DNA of 64,000 nucleotides from Labyrinthula sp. Ha (GCA_015227615.1 JAALGZ010000013.1:310001-374000); one strand, 5' to 3'. Positions 36,615-47,442 are shown, counted from the first letter of the stretch. Made by a program: numbers and translations. The notes: a model not told the origin generated them from the letters alone.

Positions 36615-37015
36615 TGTTCAGTGAGAATATGGTTTATTAACTTATCATGAGCTTTTAAGAGGTTATTACTATGAAATATGCCTGGCTTAAGTGCCAGAGG
36701 CCAGTTTGGCTATTTAGTGTTTGTGAAGTGGTTTTTGTATTCATGTTTGTAAAATAGTTATATTAGTAACGTTACGTGGCGATATGTCGTCAACGAAATA
36801 CATTTGTTGATATATTTTAACCGGTAATTATTACATTGTGAACTTTGGAAAAGAATCATTGAAGAGAAGTTATTTCACACAACAGAGGACAATCTACCGT
36901 ATTAAAACGTTTATAACGTTTATTCTTTGAAGCTATTTACTTATATTATACCGACTATCCTACAAGCGCGCCGTCCAGAGTTAGAGAACAAATCTAAGGA
37001 CGAAAAACATCAATA
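36615..37015 (+). repeat. Right (3') LTR, 401 bp
   Basis: Same length as the left LTR and no difference found. It is followed directly by the GTAA target copy. Confidence 0.92.
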
Positions 37016-37019
37016 GTAA
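37016..37019. repeat. Right target-site duplication of LTR element (GTAA)
   Basis: GTAA after the right LTR, matching 29,633-29,636. Confidence 0.75.
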
Positions 37020-37057
37020 GAAGCATGATCAAAGCCACAACGCTTGCAGATTTTCAT
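37020..37057 (-). pseudogene. Displaced first codons of the TruA-family pseudouridine synthase
   Basis: On the minus strand an ATG at 37,057 opens MKICKRCGFDHAS and runs into the LTR border. The same frame resumes at 29,636 on the other side of the element, leading directly into the TruA N-terminal motifs. The peptide has a C-x2-C pair. The frame is also open for about 35 codons upstream of this ATG without another ATG, so an upstream exon cannot be excluded. Confidence 0.7.
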
Positions 37058-40000
37058 CGATATGATTCGTTCAAAGTTGCAGTAATCCAATATTGTTTTG
37101 CAAAACTGTCTTGAAAGTAATGTGCTTACAATACACTTGTTTTAGTATAAGACTGTTTGACTCTATATAAAAGGTAGCTTAAGCACGACTCATATATGTA
37201 ATAATTAATATATACAATATTAAAACATAACTTATCTAAAGTTACTTTATATAATAATAACATAAGCATTATTTACGCTTTCCAACAACCAATTCAAGGA
37301 AGAAAACTATGTGTTCAAAACCAGTTAGGGATCTCGCATGATTAGTAAAGGCCACTTGAGTCCTAAATATAGCAATAATTTAAGTATATATACTTTTTGG
37401 TAGGATTAAAATCCAATAGTTATTCAAGGCAAGTTTATCAAAGCTTGTGTACTTGAATTAAATGCTAGAGTACGTATGTTACCTAACTAAGAGGCATATA
37501 TCTTGAACAATAATTAGCTTAATAAAGCTTATTGTAATTTTAAGATTAAGTTTTGCAAAAATCACAGTTTGGATCTATCTTTCACACATAGAGTTTCAGT
37601 CGGAAATACTGATAAAAGCTTCGTCACCTAGGCAGCAGCCCACAAGACTCATACCATTTTATTGGTTAAACTATTGCCCAATACCCTGAATTCGTGGCAG
37701 GTGATCTTCTTGACGACCTAATAACAGAGATAAACAGAGGGTTTGTGGAATGGATATTTTCCATATCTTCTTTTTTCAAAAGCATCCTGAGTGGGATGAA
37801 ATGATTATTTCTGGGCAGTTGCCTTTCTTAGAATAGAAGCCGGAAACGCGATATTATCGAAAGGCAATCTCCAAAAATTAGAAGAAGCTATTATATGTTC
37901 AGGATATGGAAATATCATAGAACTCATCGATAAGAAGTAATTTGTATGAAAGACTAATGGGTGATCCTGTTGAAAATAAGAGCTTCTATACGATGAACTG
38001 TTGTCAGCATTTTCGTTGTGAAATTGACTCATTGAGGAAGGTCGATACAAGGTTCTTCCTGCTTTAGGAGCAAATTCTAATTAATCGTTGAATTTGGTAA
38101 CCCTGAAAACAAGTTTGAAGTATATTTAATTTATGCTTCTTAAAGCCCTTAACCTATTATTGTATGAAAAGATGAAACTATGTGAGAAACGAGAAATAGT
38201 ATAATATGAAATTAATCTATAATGAAATGAGTATGTGATTCTTTGCTAGTTCTAAGTAGAGTTATATAGCCCCAAGGCATATTAGTAAATGCGTTTGGCA
38301 GGCAAGTCGCTACGATAAATTTATGTTCCAAAGCTTGATACAGCATGAGACCTTAATACTATCTCGACTCATTCTTTGGAAAGCTTCCAAGAATTTAGTT
38401 GGAATAAAAAGCAGAAAGAATCTCTCTGAGTGATAACTAAGAAAAATCTAACCAATAAATGAACTGTATCGTTAATTTTGTTTTTTGTTTGGTCAGTAAG
38501 ACTTGCTCATATACCTTTTCGTATAACTAACCAAATATAATTTGCATAGAGATAAATCATTGGTTCAGGGAACTAAGCCCTTTTTGAATGCCTTCCATTT
38601 CTAAGCAAATACTCAAATATCTATTATGTTATACACACAATGGTTGCAAGGACTTTGAAGGTGTACTCCTAGAAATTCTAGAGAAATGCTTAGAGATTTT
38701 CAGAAGGTACTTGGGAAATAATTGAGAAGTCGAAAGTTTCCGAATAGAAATACTCTCTGACTAGACCTCTAGCTCTAAATCAAGAAGGGGTTTCTGCTAT
38801 ACTGATCTAGCTTTTATAGAGCACTCTGTTTTAAGCCACTTGATTTGATAGATACCCGGCTCTGCTAAGCTTGAGAGACTAAAAGTTAGAGCAGAGCAAA
38901 AACACCAAGAACGCAATCAAGGGATAGAATTTAACAAGGGATAAGAAAGTGATGAACAATATCAATTGTCACTATATCGAGGTTTTAAACTAGAGGTAAT
39001 ATAGGGATTCTATTGCTTGTACTAAAAATGCCGAAGAAATACTACCTCATTTGTACTTCTATAACTTAATAGTTTATATAAGAAAGTAAGACTTATATTT
39101 GCCTCAGAAACTAAATTTACAGACGAAGCCACTTGAATATGATATAAATTAAATTGGTCCATATTCAAGTGAGATAAAATATCTTTTCATGCAAAATAAG
39201 AGTTGAAAACTATCTGGGAAATTCTTAACAGACGCTTCAATTGATGATGATACCGAAATTACAAGCCATCGCTATTTTCTTGCTATTTTTTGAAGGAATA
39301 TCTAGCTAACTCTAAATTAAGAAGTGGTAGATAAAAGTATCAAATACATAGACTTGAAATTCTTATGTAAGAATAGAGAAATATCCAATTAGACAAGGAT
39401 TACGTGATCGTGCTTCTGCAATGCTCCAGAAGTGAAAAAATTGCTCGAGGGGTAAATTCTTAAGATATCACTGGAAGCTAAATTCAAAGATTTTTACTTC
39501 GATTCGGTACATATTCATACGACATAACATTTATCACATTACACCCTAGCGGCCACGTCCCATAATTGTGTTGATTCGTTGTTGAAGACTATGATAATTG
39601 GTGGTGGACTAACGAAAATAAACAAATGAAATTGAATTCCTGCGTATTTTGAAAGATTCTGACTTGCACTAACCTCGAATAATCGCGATCGATGGTTCAT
39701 ATATTATTTGTATAGTTTCTTGGTTGTACTTATCTAGTCATGTAATACCTCTTACACTACGACTAAAATACTGTGAAGTCATAGAGAATTTACATAGATG
39801 ATTTCCACTGAAATGTTTCATAGCACGCTTCAGGAAGTTAAGTATTCTCACCTTGAATAAATATACTGTGCTTGATGTTTATCTAGAGAAGCTGATATAA
39901 ATATTTCTGCTCAGAACCGAATAAATAATGTAATAAATATTAGAATCAGTACGAACAACCCAATTATGGTTCATATTGAAAGATATACACCTTTTGGAGG

Positions 40001-40454
40001 ATACACAGCTCGTTGGTTTAAGGCTTTCACACTAGAAGGAAAGATTGTGGCCTATTTTCATAAAAAGCAAAACTTAGCTGTTTCAACCAGCTTTTTAGTT
40101 ACCTTCAACAATGCCCCAGGGATACTTCAAGCTTACTGTAACACTGATCAAGACGCTTATTGTATAAAATCAGTGTATTCTACATGAATTTTCTCAGATT
40201 ATGGTAGAAGAAACCAATATTTTCATTGCCACACTATTGATTTGACAAGACAAGACAAGAAAAAAAATAACGATCTAGATGAGAAGATTCAAGAAATACA
40301 AAAAAAAATTATATCTCTACTTGAAAGCAAAGCATAAACTTATTTTTCGGATTAGGGTAATCCCCATGGCAATTGTATGAAGCTATTACACAACTACAAA
40401 CTTCAAAAATTTTACAATACGTTTTGATATTAGAGGTTCAAGAAAACAGTGCTA
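37058..40454. other. Gene-free region after the retroelement
   Basis: No supported gene. It should contain the promoter of the interrupted pseudouridine synthase at its left end. Two open frames, 37,805-38,050 (minus) and 39,966-40,187 (plus), show no recognisable motif. Confidence 0.45.
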
Positions 40455-40920
40455 TGCCTATTGATGCAAATACTCCATGACATATTTTCAAAACAGTAGT
40501 TTTCTTGTTTTTCCTTTTTTGGCCCCGAAGGCCAGGTCTTCTAGTTTTTATATCGAAGCAATGAATTGCTTCTTTTCTATCCTTCTTTAACTCTAAGAAG
40601 ACGGTGAAACCTTCACCATTTTCTTAGCATATGATTTGCTTCTTCATAAACATGTCTATCAAATCCTACACCAACAAGTACAATGTCTCAAATAGCACAA
40701 ACATCTTTCAATTTTCGAAACCCACTGGATGTAAACTTTGTTTCATTAAATAAAAAAACCTGTTAAAAACTTTAATTTTTACATTTTGTTTGAGGCAAAG
40801 TTTATTATATTCTATATTATTGTTCCTCTCTCGTTTTGATTTTTTTTCCAAACCCACCTCTAACTTTGAATCCAACCTCGTATATTCAGCGCGTACTCTT
40901 TCAGCTGATAACATTCCCAT
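40455..40920 (-). pseudogene. Unrecognised small gene or gene remnant
   Basis: Not a family I recognise. The minus strand has three coding-like blocks in succession. The first begins at an ATG at 40,920 (MGMLSAERVRAEYTRLDSKL, highly charged). A 23-nt GT-AG gap at about 40,760-40,782 would lead in frame into a second block with FRKLKDVCAI and, after one in-frame TGA, VGFDRHVYEEANHMLRK. A third block in another frame reads NGEGFTVFLELKKDRKEAIH, then a Lys/Arg-rich stretch and a hydrophobic end before a stop near 40,443-40,455. Either further tiny introns or decay explains the frame changes. I could not find a splice set that removes both the stop and the shift, so a pseudogene is more likely. 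Confidence 0.35.
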
Positions 40921-41140
40921 TCTTCTGTATTTAATGACAACTTAAATAATGTTTAGTTTAAGTTGGTTTTCTCGTTTTCCTTGCTGTCAATTTCAAGCAG
41001 TTGCAAGTGGTTCATTAATTATACCTCCCTTAGACAATGTAAGAGAGCGGTGTCAGAAAAGCCATCACCAGTTGAAGTAATTTTGAAACCTCAATATTGT
41101 ATTACTAAAGAAAAACTCTACTAAACCAGGAATAACAAAG

Positions 41141-41551
41141 ATGGATATAGAAAGAGACCAGAATACAACCACTTTACTGGCCCTTATCACTGGTGCTTTT
41201 ATCATATACATAGCAACACAATTTTATAAAGGCTCAAATTCTTCTGTTCACCCACCAAAGGAATCACCTGTGCACTCATTATTGGGATCAGCACGTGTTG
41301 AGTTTGCACAGAGAATTGGAGATGTGGTAGCACTAGTTCTAAAGCACCCAGAAGTACACTCTGAGATAGAAAAGGCAATAGCTGACGGAATAAATAGATG
41401 GATAAAAGATCCGGAAACGGAACTATTCTTTCAATCTTTAGTGAACTCAGATACTCCCAAGGATGAAGTTGCTAAAGAACTTGGCAAACAACTTCCTGGA
41501 GTAGCAAAGAACTTTGCGTCCGGTGTATTTTCAGGTTTAAGAGGAAATTAA
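41141..41551 (+). CDS. Small N-terminally anchored protein of unknown function
   Basis: 136 residues, one exon. Residues 12-28 (LLALITGAFIIYIATQF) form one membrane segment, followed by a Pro/Ser-rich linker and a soluble helical domain of about 85 residues with acidic and basic patches (LVLKHPEVHSEIEKAIADG, INRWIKDPETELFFQSLV). The end is Gly-rich (GVFSGLRGN). No catalytic motif is seen and I do not recognise the family. The single anchor near the N-terminus would suit a mitochondrial outer membrane or ER tail facing the cytosol. It converges on the 2-oxoglutarate oxygenase with a 30-bp gap, so both 3' untranslated regions must overlap or be very short. Confidence 0.65.
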   Translation: MDIERDQNTTTLLALITGAFIIYIATQFYKGSNSSVHPPKESPVHSLLGSARVEFAQRIGDVVALVLKHPEVHSEIEKAIADGINRWIKDPETELFFQSLVNSDTPKDEVAKELGKQLPGVAKNFASGVFSGLRGN

Positions 41552-41581
41552 TCTAAGAAATATATAAATATAGATATCTCA

Positions 41582-42658
41582 TTATAGCTTTGAAAATGTT
41601 TCTGTTCCATTCTTGTGATAAAATGAGACCAAGTTCTCACTGAACTGTCCAAAGGTTATTCCCTTATTAAATTCTTTATCTGTCACTCCCAGTTTCTTTG
41701 GTTCAACTACTCCGTCCAATTTTTCCAACCAATGTGGTTGAAGGAAAACAGCAAAAGTATTTCTTGATATCTTAGTGTCATCCGCTCCTCTAACAAGGTG
41801 AGGTGTTGCTCTCAAGAATCCATTACTTTGAATTTGTGCTGCTTGTCCAAGCTGGAAACCCAAGTTCTTTTCTGGAATAGAAACTTTGACTTCTTTATTA
41901 TTGACTATAATATAAAGACCCGCATTTTTATCAGGAGATCCGACCTCTTTTCCTTGCGGATCAAGAAACATAGCTCTGCAAAGACCAGTTAAGGTGCCGT
42001 GATCACAATGTACGCCGCACCAGTTATTCTCGGACTTGAATCCTTTAGGTTTTGGAAAGTAGTGCAACAACCTTCCCTTACAGTTTCTACTTTTTCTAAT
42101 AGATTCCTCCAAGCTACCAAAATCAGACACTTTTGTTTTTATGTACTCATCACATGCGTGTGCAAGAAGAAGGCCCGTTTTGTTAATTAACCCTCCAAGG
42201 GTTAAGAACGAAGTTTCCAACTGTGGGAGTGCGCTTTTTGGCCATAAATTTGGCCTCGTATAGCTAGGATACTTTTTCAACATCTCTTCATCAGTTGAAG
42301 GAGTATTATATACGACATTAGCATAGAAGGAACCTTTCAGCATGTCAGGTTCACCGTTCTCTAGAACTTCGATTCCGTGAGACCAACCAACTTGGAAGTT
42401 CGAAGGCTTATCCATTATGCTCTCAAGATCTTTGGGTGGAAGTTTCGCAACTTTCGGTGCAAGAGTCAACAAATTTTCTCTCAAACGCTGGTAATTAGGA
42501 ACATTTTTCACTGTTAGTATGCCAAGGCCATCAGGACCATAGGCTTTTTCTATCTGGTTCAATAACAATTCTTTCTCTTTCTTGGAGAGTGTGCCGTTCT
42601 TTAAAGCAACCAGATTGACGTAATCCAACTCTTGAACAGTAGAACTCATGGTATTCAA
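41582..42658 (-). CDS. 2-oxoglutarate/Fe(II)-dependent dioxygenase, IPNS-like
   Basis: 358 residues, intronless. The double-stranded beta-helix core carries the iron ligands H217-x-D219 (in WCGVHCDHGTLTGL) and distal H287 (in RATPHLVRG). R299 (KISRNTFAVF) is the likely 2-oxoglutarate carboxylate ligand. The N-terminal part is of the DIOX_N kind (DGLGILTVKNVPNYQRLR). The protein therefore belongs to the isopenicillin-N-synthase-like oxygenases, which hydroxylate or oxidise small molecules. The substrate is unknown. No signal peptide is evident, so it is probably cytosolic. It is divergent from the helical protein at 42,865 across a 206-bp shared upstream region. Confidence 0.85.
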   Translation of the reverse strand: MNTMSSTVQELDYVNLVALKNGTLSKKEKELLLNQIEKAYGPDGLGILTVKNVPNYQRLRENLLTLAPKVAKLPPKDLESIMDKPSNFQVGWSHGIEVLENGEPDMLKGSFYANVVYNTPSTDEEMLKKYPSYTRPNLWPKSALPQLETSFLTLGGLINKTGLLLAHACDEYIKTKVSDFGSLEESIRKSRNCKGRLLHYFPKPKGFKSENNWCGVHCDHGTLTGLCRAMFLDPQGKEVGSPDKNAGLYIIVNNKEVKVSIPEKNLGFQLGQAAQIQSNGFLRATPHLVRGADDTKISRNTFAVFLQPHWLEKLDGVVEPKKLGVTDKEFNKGITFGQFSENLVSFYHKNGTETFSKL

Positions 42659-42864
42659 CGTTTTTTTTATTATTTTGTTTTGTTATTTGTTAGTCAGTTT
42701 TGGGGTGGTTTGAGATTAACATTATCCCTGGATTTGTTAACGGATACCGGAATTGAGATTATTTCCGATAAGAAATTACCCAAAATTTGTGTCATCCATT
42801 CGACCCAAAGATCTAAAGAACAGCGTATTAGTTATACAGGAAAAGAAAAAGACAATTTGTTAAA
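42659..42864. promoter_or_regulatory. Shared upstream region of two divergent genes
   Basis: 206 bp between the start codons of the dioxygenase (minus) and the helical protein (plus), the only space for both promoters. T-rich near the dioxygenase side. No clear core element was recognised. Confidence 0.4.
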
Positions 42865-43878
42865 ATGGGAGATCCAGTGGATAGATTGTTTGAGCCATCT
42901 ATGTTAGGGTGGGTTAAACTTGTTCCTCAAAGGATAAGAAGCAAAAATGAACGGGAAGACCAGGAGATTATGGGAAGATTCAAAAAAATGGAAAACATCC
43001 GCGACGATCTTAAGAGAATAGAAAAGGGAATATCAAGATGGACTGAAGCTAGTAAGCAGTTAACTGTCATAGCAAAGGAGTTAGGTAATGCAGTTGAAAC
43101 AAACACAGAAGCTTATAACAAGGCTTCTTGGGAAGTTGATATGGAGCTTAATGATAACTCTGCATTGGATAATATCAGGATGAAAATTGGCATGATTGAG
43201 AATTTAATCAAGCAGAAAGAAAAGTTAAAATATATTAGATTAAAGGGTGATCACGCCGAGCATAGACTAAGGCAACTAAGAAAAAAGGGTGAAGGACCAA
43301 GCTATGCAGAAGAGAGTCAAAAGTTCCTTCACATCAAGAAAGAAGCAAATAAACAACGCGAAGAGATCATTAAAGAAATTAAAGTCGTTGTGGATAAATA
43401 TGTTGGGCAATCTGAACACAGTGGAGTAAGTGACCTGGTGAAGCCTCAACTTCAAGCTTTCAAGTTGAGTCAGTTTCATTTGTTCCTTGGTTGCCAGAAA
43501 CTTATTCAAGGCCGGGAGGATGACCAGAACATTAGAGAATTGGAACAGCATTGGAACGCCTTTACTTCAAAGATTGCTGAAGGGATTCCAAATCAAGAAG
43601 TAGGTGGAAGTTTCAATGGAACTGCTGAGTTGTTTGGGGAGAAGTTAAATGAGAGTAATGCTTTGGATATGGGTTTTGACGAAGAAGAGGAGAAAGCGAC
43701 GACAGTAAAAAAACAGTCTGAGAAGAAAGCAAGTCCGCCGCCTGGGAATATGGAGGAGAACAAGTTTGCAAAATTGAACACTTATAGGGACAGTGACTTT
43801 GATGGTGAGGAGTTGATCGAGGAAGACTTGAAGACCGTTGTAGATGGAAAGAAGAGCTTCGACACTGATCTGTCTTAA
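42865..43878 (+). CDS. Helical coiled-coil protein, possibly BAR-domain-like
   Basis: 337 residues, one exon. Residues about 25-240 are almost entirely helical and charged with heptad-like spacing (ENIRDDLKRIEKGISRWTEA, KREEIIKEIKVVVDKY-like stretches), including an aromatic-rich segment (FKLSQFHLFLGCQKLI). The C-terminal third is acidic, low in complexity and probably disordered, with a polar proline patch (KKASPPPGN). Three long helices followed by a disordered tail is the build of BAR-domain membrane-curvature proteins, and the opening helix resembles that of Rvs161/Rvs167 types. No SH3 domain is present. The call rests on overall shape. Another coiled-coil scaffold is possible. Confidence 0.5.
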   Translation: MGDPVDRLFEPSMLGWVKLVPQRIRSKNEREDQEIMGRFKKMENIRDDLKRIEKGISRWTEASKQLTVIAKELGNAVETNTEAYNKASWEVDMELNDNSALDNIRMKIGMIENLIKQKEKLKYIRLKGDHAEHRLRQLRKKGEGPSYAEESQKFLHIKKEANKQREEIIKEIKVVVDKYVGQSEHSGVSDLVKPQLQAFKLSQFHLFLGCQKLIQGREDDQNIRELEQHWNAFTSKIAEGIPNQEVGGSFNGTAELFGEKLNESNALDMGFDEEEEKATTVKKQSEKKASPPPGNMEENKFAKLNTYRDSDFDGEELIEEDLKTVVDGKKSFDTDLS

Positions 43879-45739
43879 GATAAAAGTACTTGATGCAGTA
43901 GATCTCATTCAAGAATGTTTGTTTAATCAATTTGTAAGCTACAGGCTAGTTTTTCCAGCACTATGAAATGTACAAAACTTTGCCTGCTGTGCGCTAAGGC
44001 CTAGGGGTAGAGAAGGCCAGTTGCTATCTATAGAAATACTCTGTCTAGCTTTCTTCTTATTTGTCTCGTCTCTAGATCTCACCCAACATCTTTATTTTCT
44101 CTAGAGGGGCAGATCTGTATATAGCTGGCTTATCCCTGGTCTGTCTTCTTGTTCATTCTTATATATACCTTCTTCTGCATAAATTTTCTGCAATTTTATT
44201 TTGTATAGTGTTTCTATTTTTCTTCACATAGCTTTTGCTCTTCGGAAGGGTTGTAGTATGGTATTTCGGCACTTTTACAAGAAAATGAGTTAATGTCTTG
44301 AGCTAAACATCCTGTAAACTCTCTATTTCTACAACTTGTTGGAAATAAGAAAGCTAAATTATAAACTAAAGACGATATATACTTAACCCAAGAGAAAATC
44401 CGCAGAAACTGTTGTCCTCAGTAGTAGTAGCAGTGGAGAGTGGAGAAGCATTTTCATTGATAAATTAAGAACCAACAAACTCAAGCTCAAGGAGAGCAAA
44501 TTATTGAACTTTTCAACATCCACAAAACTCAGAAATGTAATTATAATCCCTTAAGTAGGATGTCATTGAAGGCCATCAAGAATCCTCAGTCACTGCCTCA
44601 AAATTTATTAACCAATTTTTCAATAGGCCGGATGAGTCCTCATTTATGACACACTCTTTACCACTAACTACCATCATATCACATTGAAATGTTTGACTCT
44701 CAGGTACTCTCTCAGTGAAATGTTGCCAAGAAATTTAAGGTTTTACAAGATGTTTCTTCTTGATAAAATTAATAGCTGTTCCGAAAGAAACTTATTTCAG
44801 CTGTTAAAGGTAAGTAAAAACAATGGGAATGATCTTCGCTCATTGACCTGTTGATAAGCATTTGTACAATGGCTACAAAATTATCCCATAGTTTCTTATA
44901 ATCCGCTAAAGCAATTCCTTATATTCAGAAGACATTCCCTCGGCTGTGACACACCGACATCCCCGTACAATTATCTATTCAAATCAAGAGCCATATTAAC
45001 CCGCAATATTAATTGAATAATAATCATGCTCTTGGATACTAAGCACTTTAAAATTCAGGTTGTACTCTTTTAATTCTTTATTATTTCTTAATTAAACATT
45101 TAGCAATACCTAACACCACTTTCTTTTTTCAACAAACAATCCTTCGAGTAAATGTACAATTAAGAGTTTTATTTTCTTACCTAAAGTATCGGCAGGTATA
45201 CTGCGACCATGTTTATTGCTACTAATCATTATAATTTGTTGAAAACATGTTCTATGAATAAGATATGGTGCTTCCTTTGAGTCTCTGTTGCTCTTCTTCA
45301 TCAATGACATCCCCTGCCTTTAAACTAAGACGCTTTGTATTTATATATTTAAACCAAAAAGTGAAGACATAGTATGATCCGTGAGAATGTATTGAAACAT
45401 GGTAAAATTTATGAATAACTGTTCTATGAACACTATATAGCATCTGGCCTTCTGTCTATTCTCTTCTTCTATTTTCAACAATTTTCCTTTCATTTGACAG
45501 CTTTATTTTCACAATGATCTTATTTCCTTGTTGTTGTCTTTAATTTTTCGCATCTTTAAATGTAGCCAATACGAAACAACAAAGATAAGAAAACGATTCC
45601 AAAAGACAAACAATCGTTTCAACAACGACATGGTAATGTCACATTAAAGAACTCTACCTCGGAAACCTTATCCTTCTCATTGGACGGATTCTATATTTAT
45701 TCTATTACCAGCTTTAGCCTAAACTGGTAATTACGATAT
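43879..45739. other. Intergenic region without recognised gene
   Basis: 1.9 kb, AT-rich. Short open frames at 45,110-45,443 (minus) carry no motif. It should include the promoter of the alpha/beta hydrolase at its right end. Confidence 0.5.
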
Positions 45740-46684
45740 ATGAGTTTCTACCGCATATTATTCATAACATATCTCTTTACAAAAATGACAGAAACAACTT
45801 CTACATATACTGAACACTTGAATTTGCAGTATGGCCCCGATTCTCTTGGAGAGCGAAACCAGCTTGATCTATTCACACCGAGTTTTCCTTCCGTGACTAC
45901 TCCCCCGTATCCAGTAGTTCTTTTTATCCATGGGGGACAATGGAGACGAGGGGACAAATCACAAATTTTTCAGTATAATAGAGTGAAGGCACTTACCTCT
46001 GCTGGATTTGCACTTGCTTCCATTAACTGGGAATATAGTTCATCAGCCAAATGGCCAGCTCAATTGGAAGATGTCGTAAAAGCCTTGGATTTTCTTTCAG
46101 ATACAGAAAACTCCTTGAAGTACCAAATAGATTGCAGCCGTCTAGTTTTGTTTGGACAAAGCTCCGGTGCGCATCTTGCTTTGATGGGAGGTTTAAAGGT
46201 AGAACAGCTTACTAAGAAGAAACTAAAAGTGTCTGGGGTTGTTTCTTGGTTTGCTCCATCTGAACTTTGGAAATTGCCTGAAGATAAAGCTGCAGCAAAT
46301 TTACCCGATCGTAAAAATGGGCCAACTCCAGAAGAAATGTTAGTTGGATGTGAGAGAAAAGAAGAAAATCGACAAAAGTTTCAAGAAGCAAGTCCAGCTT
46401 ATTTGATAAATACTTCTCTTGCTGAAACAGACCTGCCTTTTAAGAATATCTTATTAGCTCACGGTGACGCAGATGTTCACGTTCCTATGGCGCAAACAGA
46501 GAGATTAAAAGAAGTTTTGGAAAGTCACGGAGGTTTACAACATCTTCAAGTTCGGTTTGTTTCAGGCGGGGAGCATGGTGGAGATAAGTTTGGTGCAGAA
46601 ACTACACCTGCAGTTGAGTTCATAGCAAAGGTTTTCAACTGTTCGCCAAGTAAACTTATTCCAAATGGACTTTATTCATGTTGA
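45740..46684 (+). CDS. Alpha/beta hydrolase, kynurenine formamidase / esterase-like
   Basis: 314 residues, intronless. LFIHGGQWRRGDK (HGG at 64-66) forms the oxyanion hole of the hormone-sensitive-lipase / formamidase branch. The nucleophile elbow is GQSSG with Ser141. The acid is probably Asp245 in HGDADVHVP, and the base is His279 in GGEHGG. All three triad members are in their usual order and context. The closest named types are arylformamidases (N-formylkynurenine hydrolysis in tryptophan breakdown) and BD-FAE-type esterases. The sequence does not decide between them. The first Met gives a hydrophobic N-terminus (FYRILFITYLF) that could be a weak signal or anchor. Met16 (MTETTS) would give a cytosolic form and fits the family length better. 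It converges on the MMTAG2-like gene with 46 bp between stops. Confidence 0.85.
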   Translation: MSFYRILFITYLFTKMTETTSTYTEHLNLQYGPDSLGERNQLDLFTPSFPSVTTPPYPVVLFIHGGQWRRGDKSQIFQYNRVKALTSAGFALASINWEYSSSAKWPAQLEDVVKALDFLSDTENSLKYQIDCSRLVLFGQSSGAHLALMGGLKVEQLTKKKLKVSGVVSWFAPSELWKLPEDKAAANLPDRKNGPTPEEMLVGCERKEENRQKFQEASPAYLINTSLAETDLPFKNILLAHGDADVHVPMAQTERLKEVLESHGGLQHLQVRFVSGGEHGGDKFGAETTPAVEFIAKVFNCSPSKLIPNGLYSC

Positions 46685-46730
46685 TAATACAACTAGAACT
46701 TAATGCATACAATGAAATAGTAGAATGAGT

Positions 46731-47442
46731 TCATCCATATTTGAGTTCCCGCTTCAGCTTTTTCAAAAGCTTCTTTTTCTCTTTCCTCTCCTTTTTCTTT
46801 TTTTTCTTTCTATCTTTCTTTCGTTTTTTTTCTTCTTCTAGTTCATTAACTTCCTGCTTCACTTTTACTCTTGTTACAGAATTATTTGCATTGGGTTCTA
46901 CTTTGATTTCAACATTTGATGCTCCACCCGAAATTTGCATCCTGGTGTTTATATCTACAAAGTCATGCTTTTTCGTTTTCCCAAGACCCAATCCTTTTAT
47001 CCTCTCTCCATCCGTTTCATCGCGTTGAAAAATATTCTTTTGAAGCATTTTTGCCTTTTCCAAAGTATTCAGTGTTGCTTGGACAATATCTGAGTGCTCG
47101 GGAGGAAGAATAGATCCAGTGGCAAGAGCAGTTTTCATCATATTCTGTTCAATTTCTTTCATACGCCTCTTCTCATCATCAAGCTGCTGTTTTTCTTTAT
47201 CAATCTTGCCACGTTTTCTTTTTTTGCTATTTTGGTCCGCTTTTTTTGACCACCATAAAGCATCCTTCTTGTCATCACTAAGAATAAATTAAGAACAAGG
47301 TATACAAGCCGTTTCGTGGTGCACGCACAGAATGGCCAATATAGTTATCCTTGTATGCATCCATACGTGTCTTTTCCCAAGAAAAGTTCTCTCTTCCTCC
47401 ACGAGATGGGCCACGATCTCGTTCTCTGTTTCCAGGGCTCAT
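46731..47442 (-). CDS. MMTAG2-like nuclear protein (two exons)
   Basis: Two exons: 47,442-47,306 and 47,277-46,731, joined across a 28-nt GT-AG intron, giving 227 residues. The N-terminus MSPGNRERDRGPSRGGRENF, then SWEKTRMDAYKDNYIGHS and, after the intron, DDKKDALWWSKK, follows human MMTAG2 (C1orf35: RGG, QFNWEDVKTDKQRENYLG, then APVGRW-x7-TWYAKG) residue by residue. The middle has ERIKGLGLGKTKKHDF. The last 30 residues are nearly all Lys, Arg and Glu, as in the human protein, and should be a nuclear targeting or RNA-contact tail. Family members are nuclear and poorly understood. The intron lies inside the most conserved block, which makes the splice assignment firm. The gene would be cut in two if the intron were missed. 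Confidence 0.8.
47278..47305 (-). other. 28-nt intron in the MMTAG2-like gene
   Basis: On the minus strand it begins GTATACC and ends TTATTCTTAG. Removal joins RNGF to DDKK in frame (phase 2) and restores the spacing seen in MMTAG2 proteins. Confidence 0.8.

Larger units (their letters stand above)
29637..37015 (+). mobile_element. Ty3/gypsy chromovirus LTR retrotransposon carrying an MT-A70 methyltransferase
   Basis: A 7,379-bp element with two 401-bp LTRs that read as identical, a 4-bp GTAA target duplication, a purine-rich tract before the right LTR and a long gag-pol coding region. In order it holds a gag with a CCHC zinc knuckle, aspartic protease, reverse transcriptase, RNase H, integrase with HHCC and DDE motifs, chromodomain, SANT/Myb-like module and MT-A70-family methyltransferase. 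The order PR-RT-RH-IN-chromodomain places it in the Ty3/gypsy chromoviruses. The extra C-terminal modules are not part of the usual set. It looks nearly whole, with about one break in its coding region. Identical LTRs and an exact target duplication imply very recent insertion. It lies within the first codons of a host pseudouridine synthase gene, in the opposite orientation. Confidence 0.93.
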
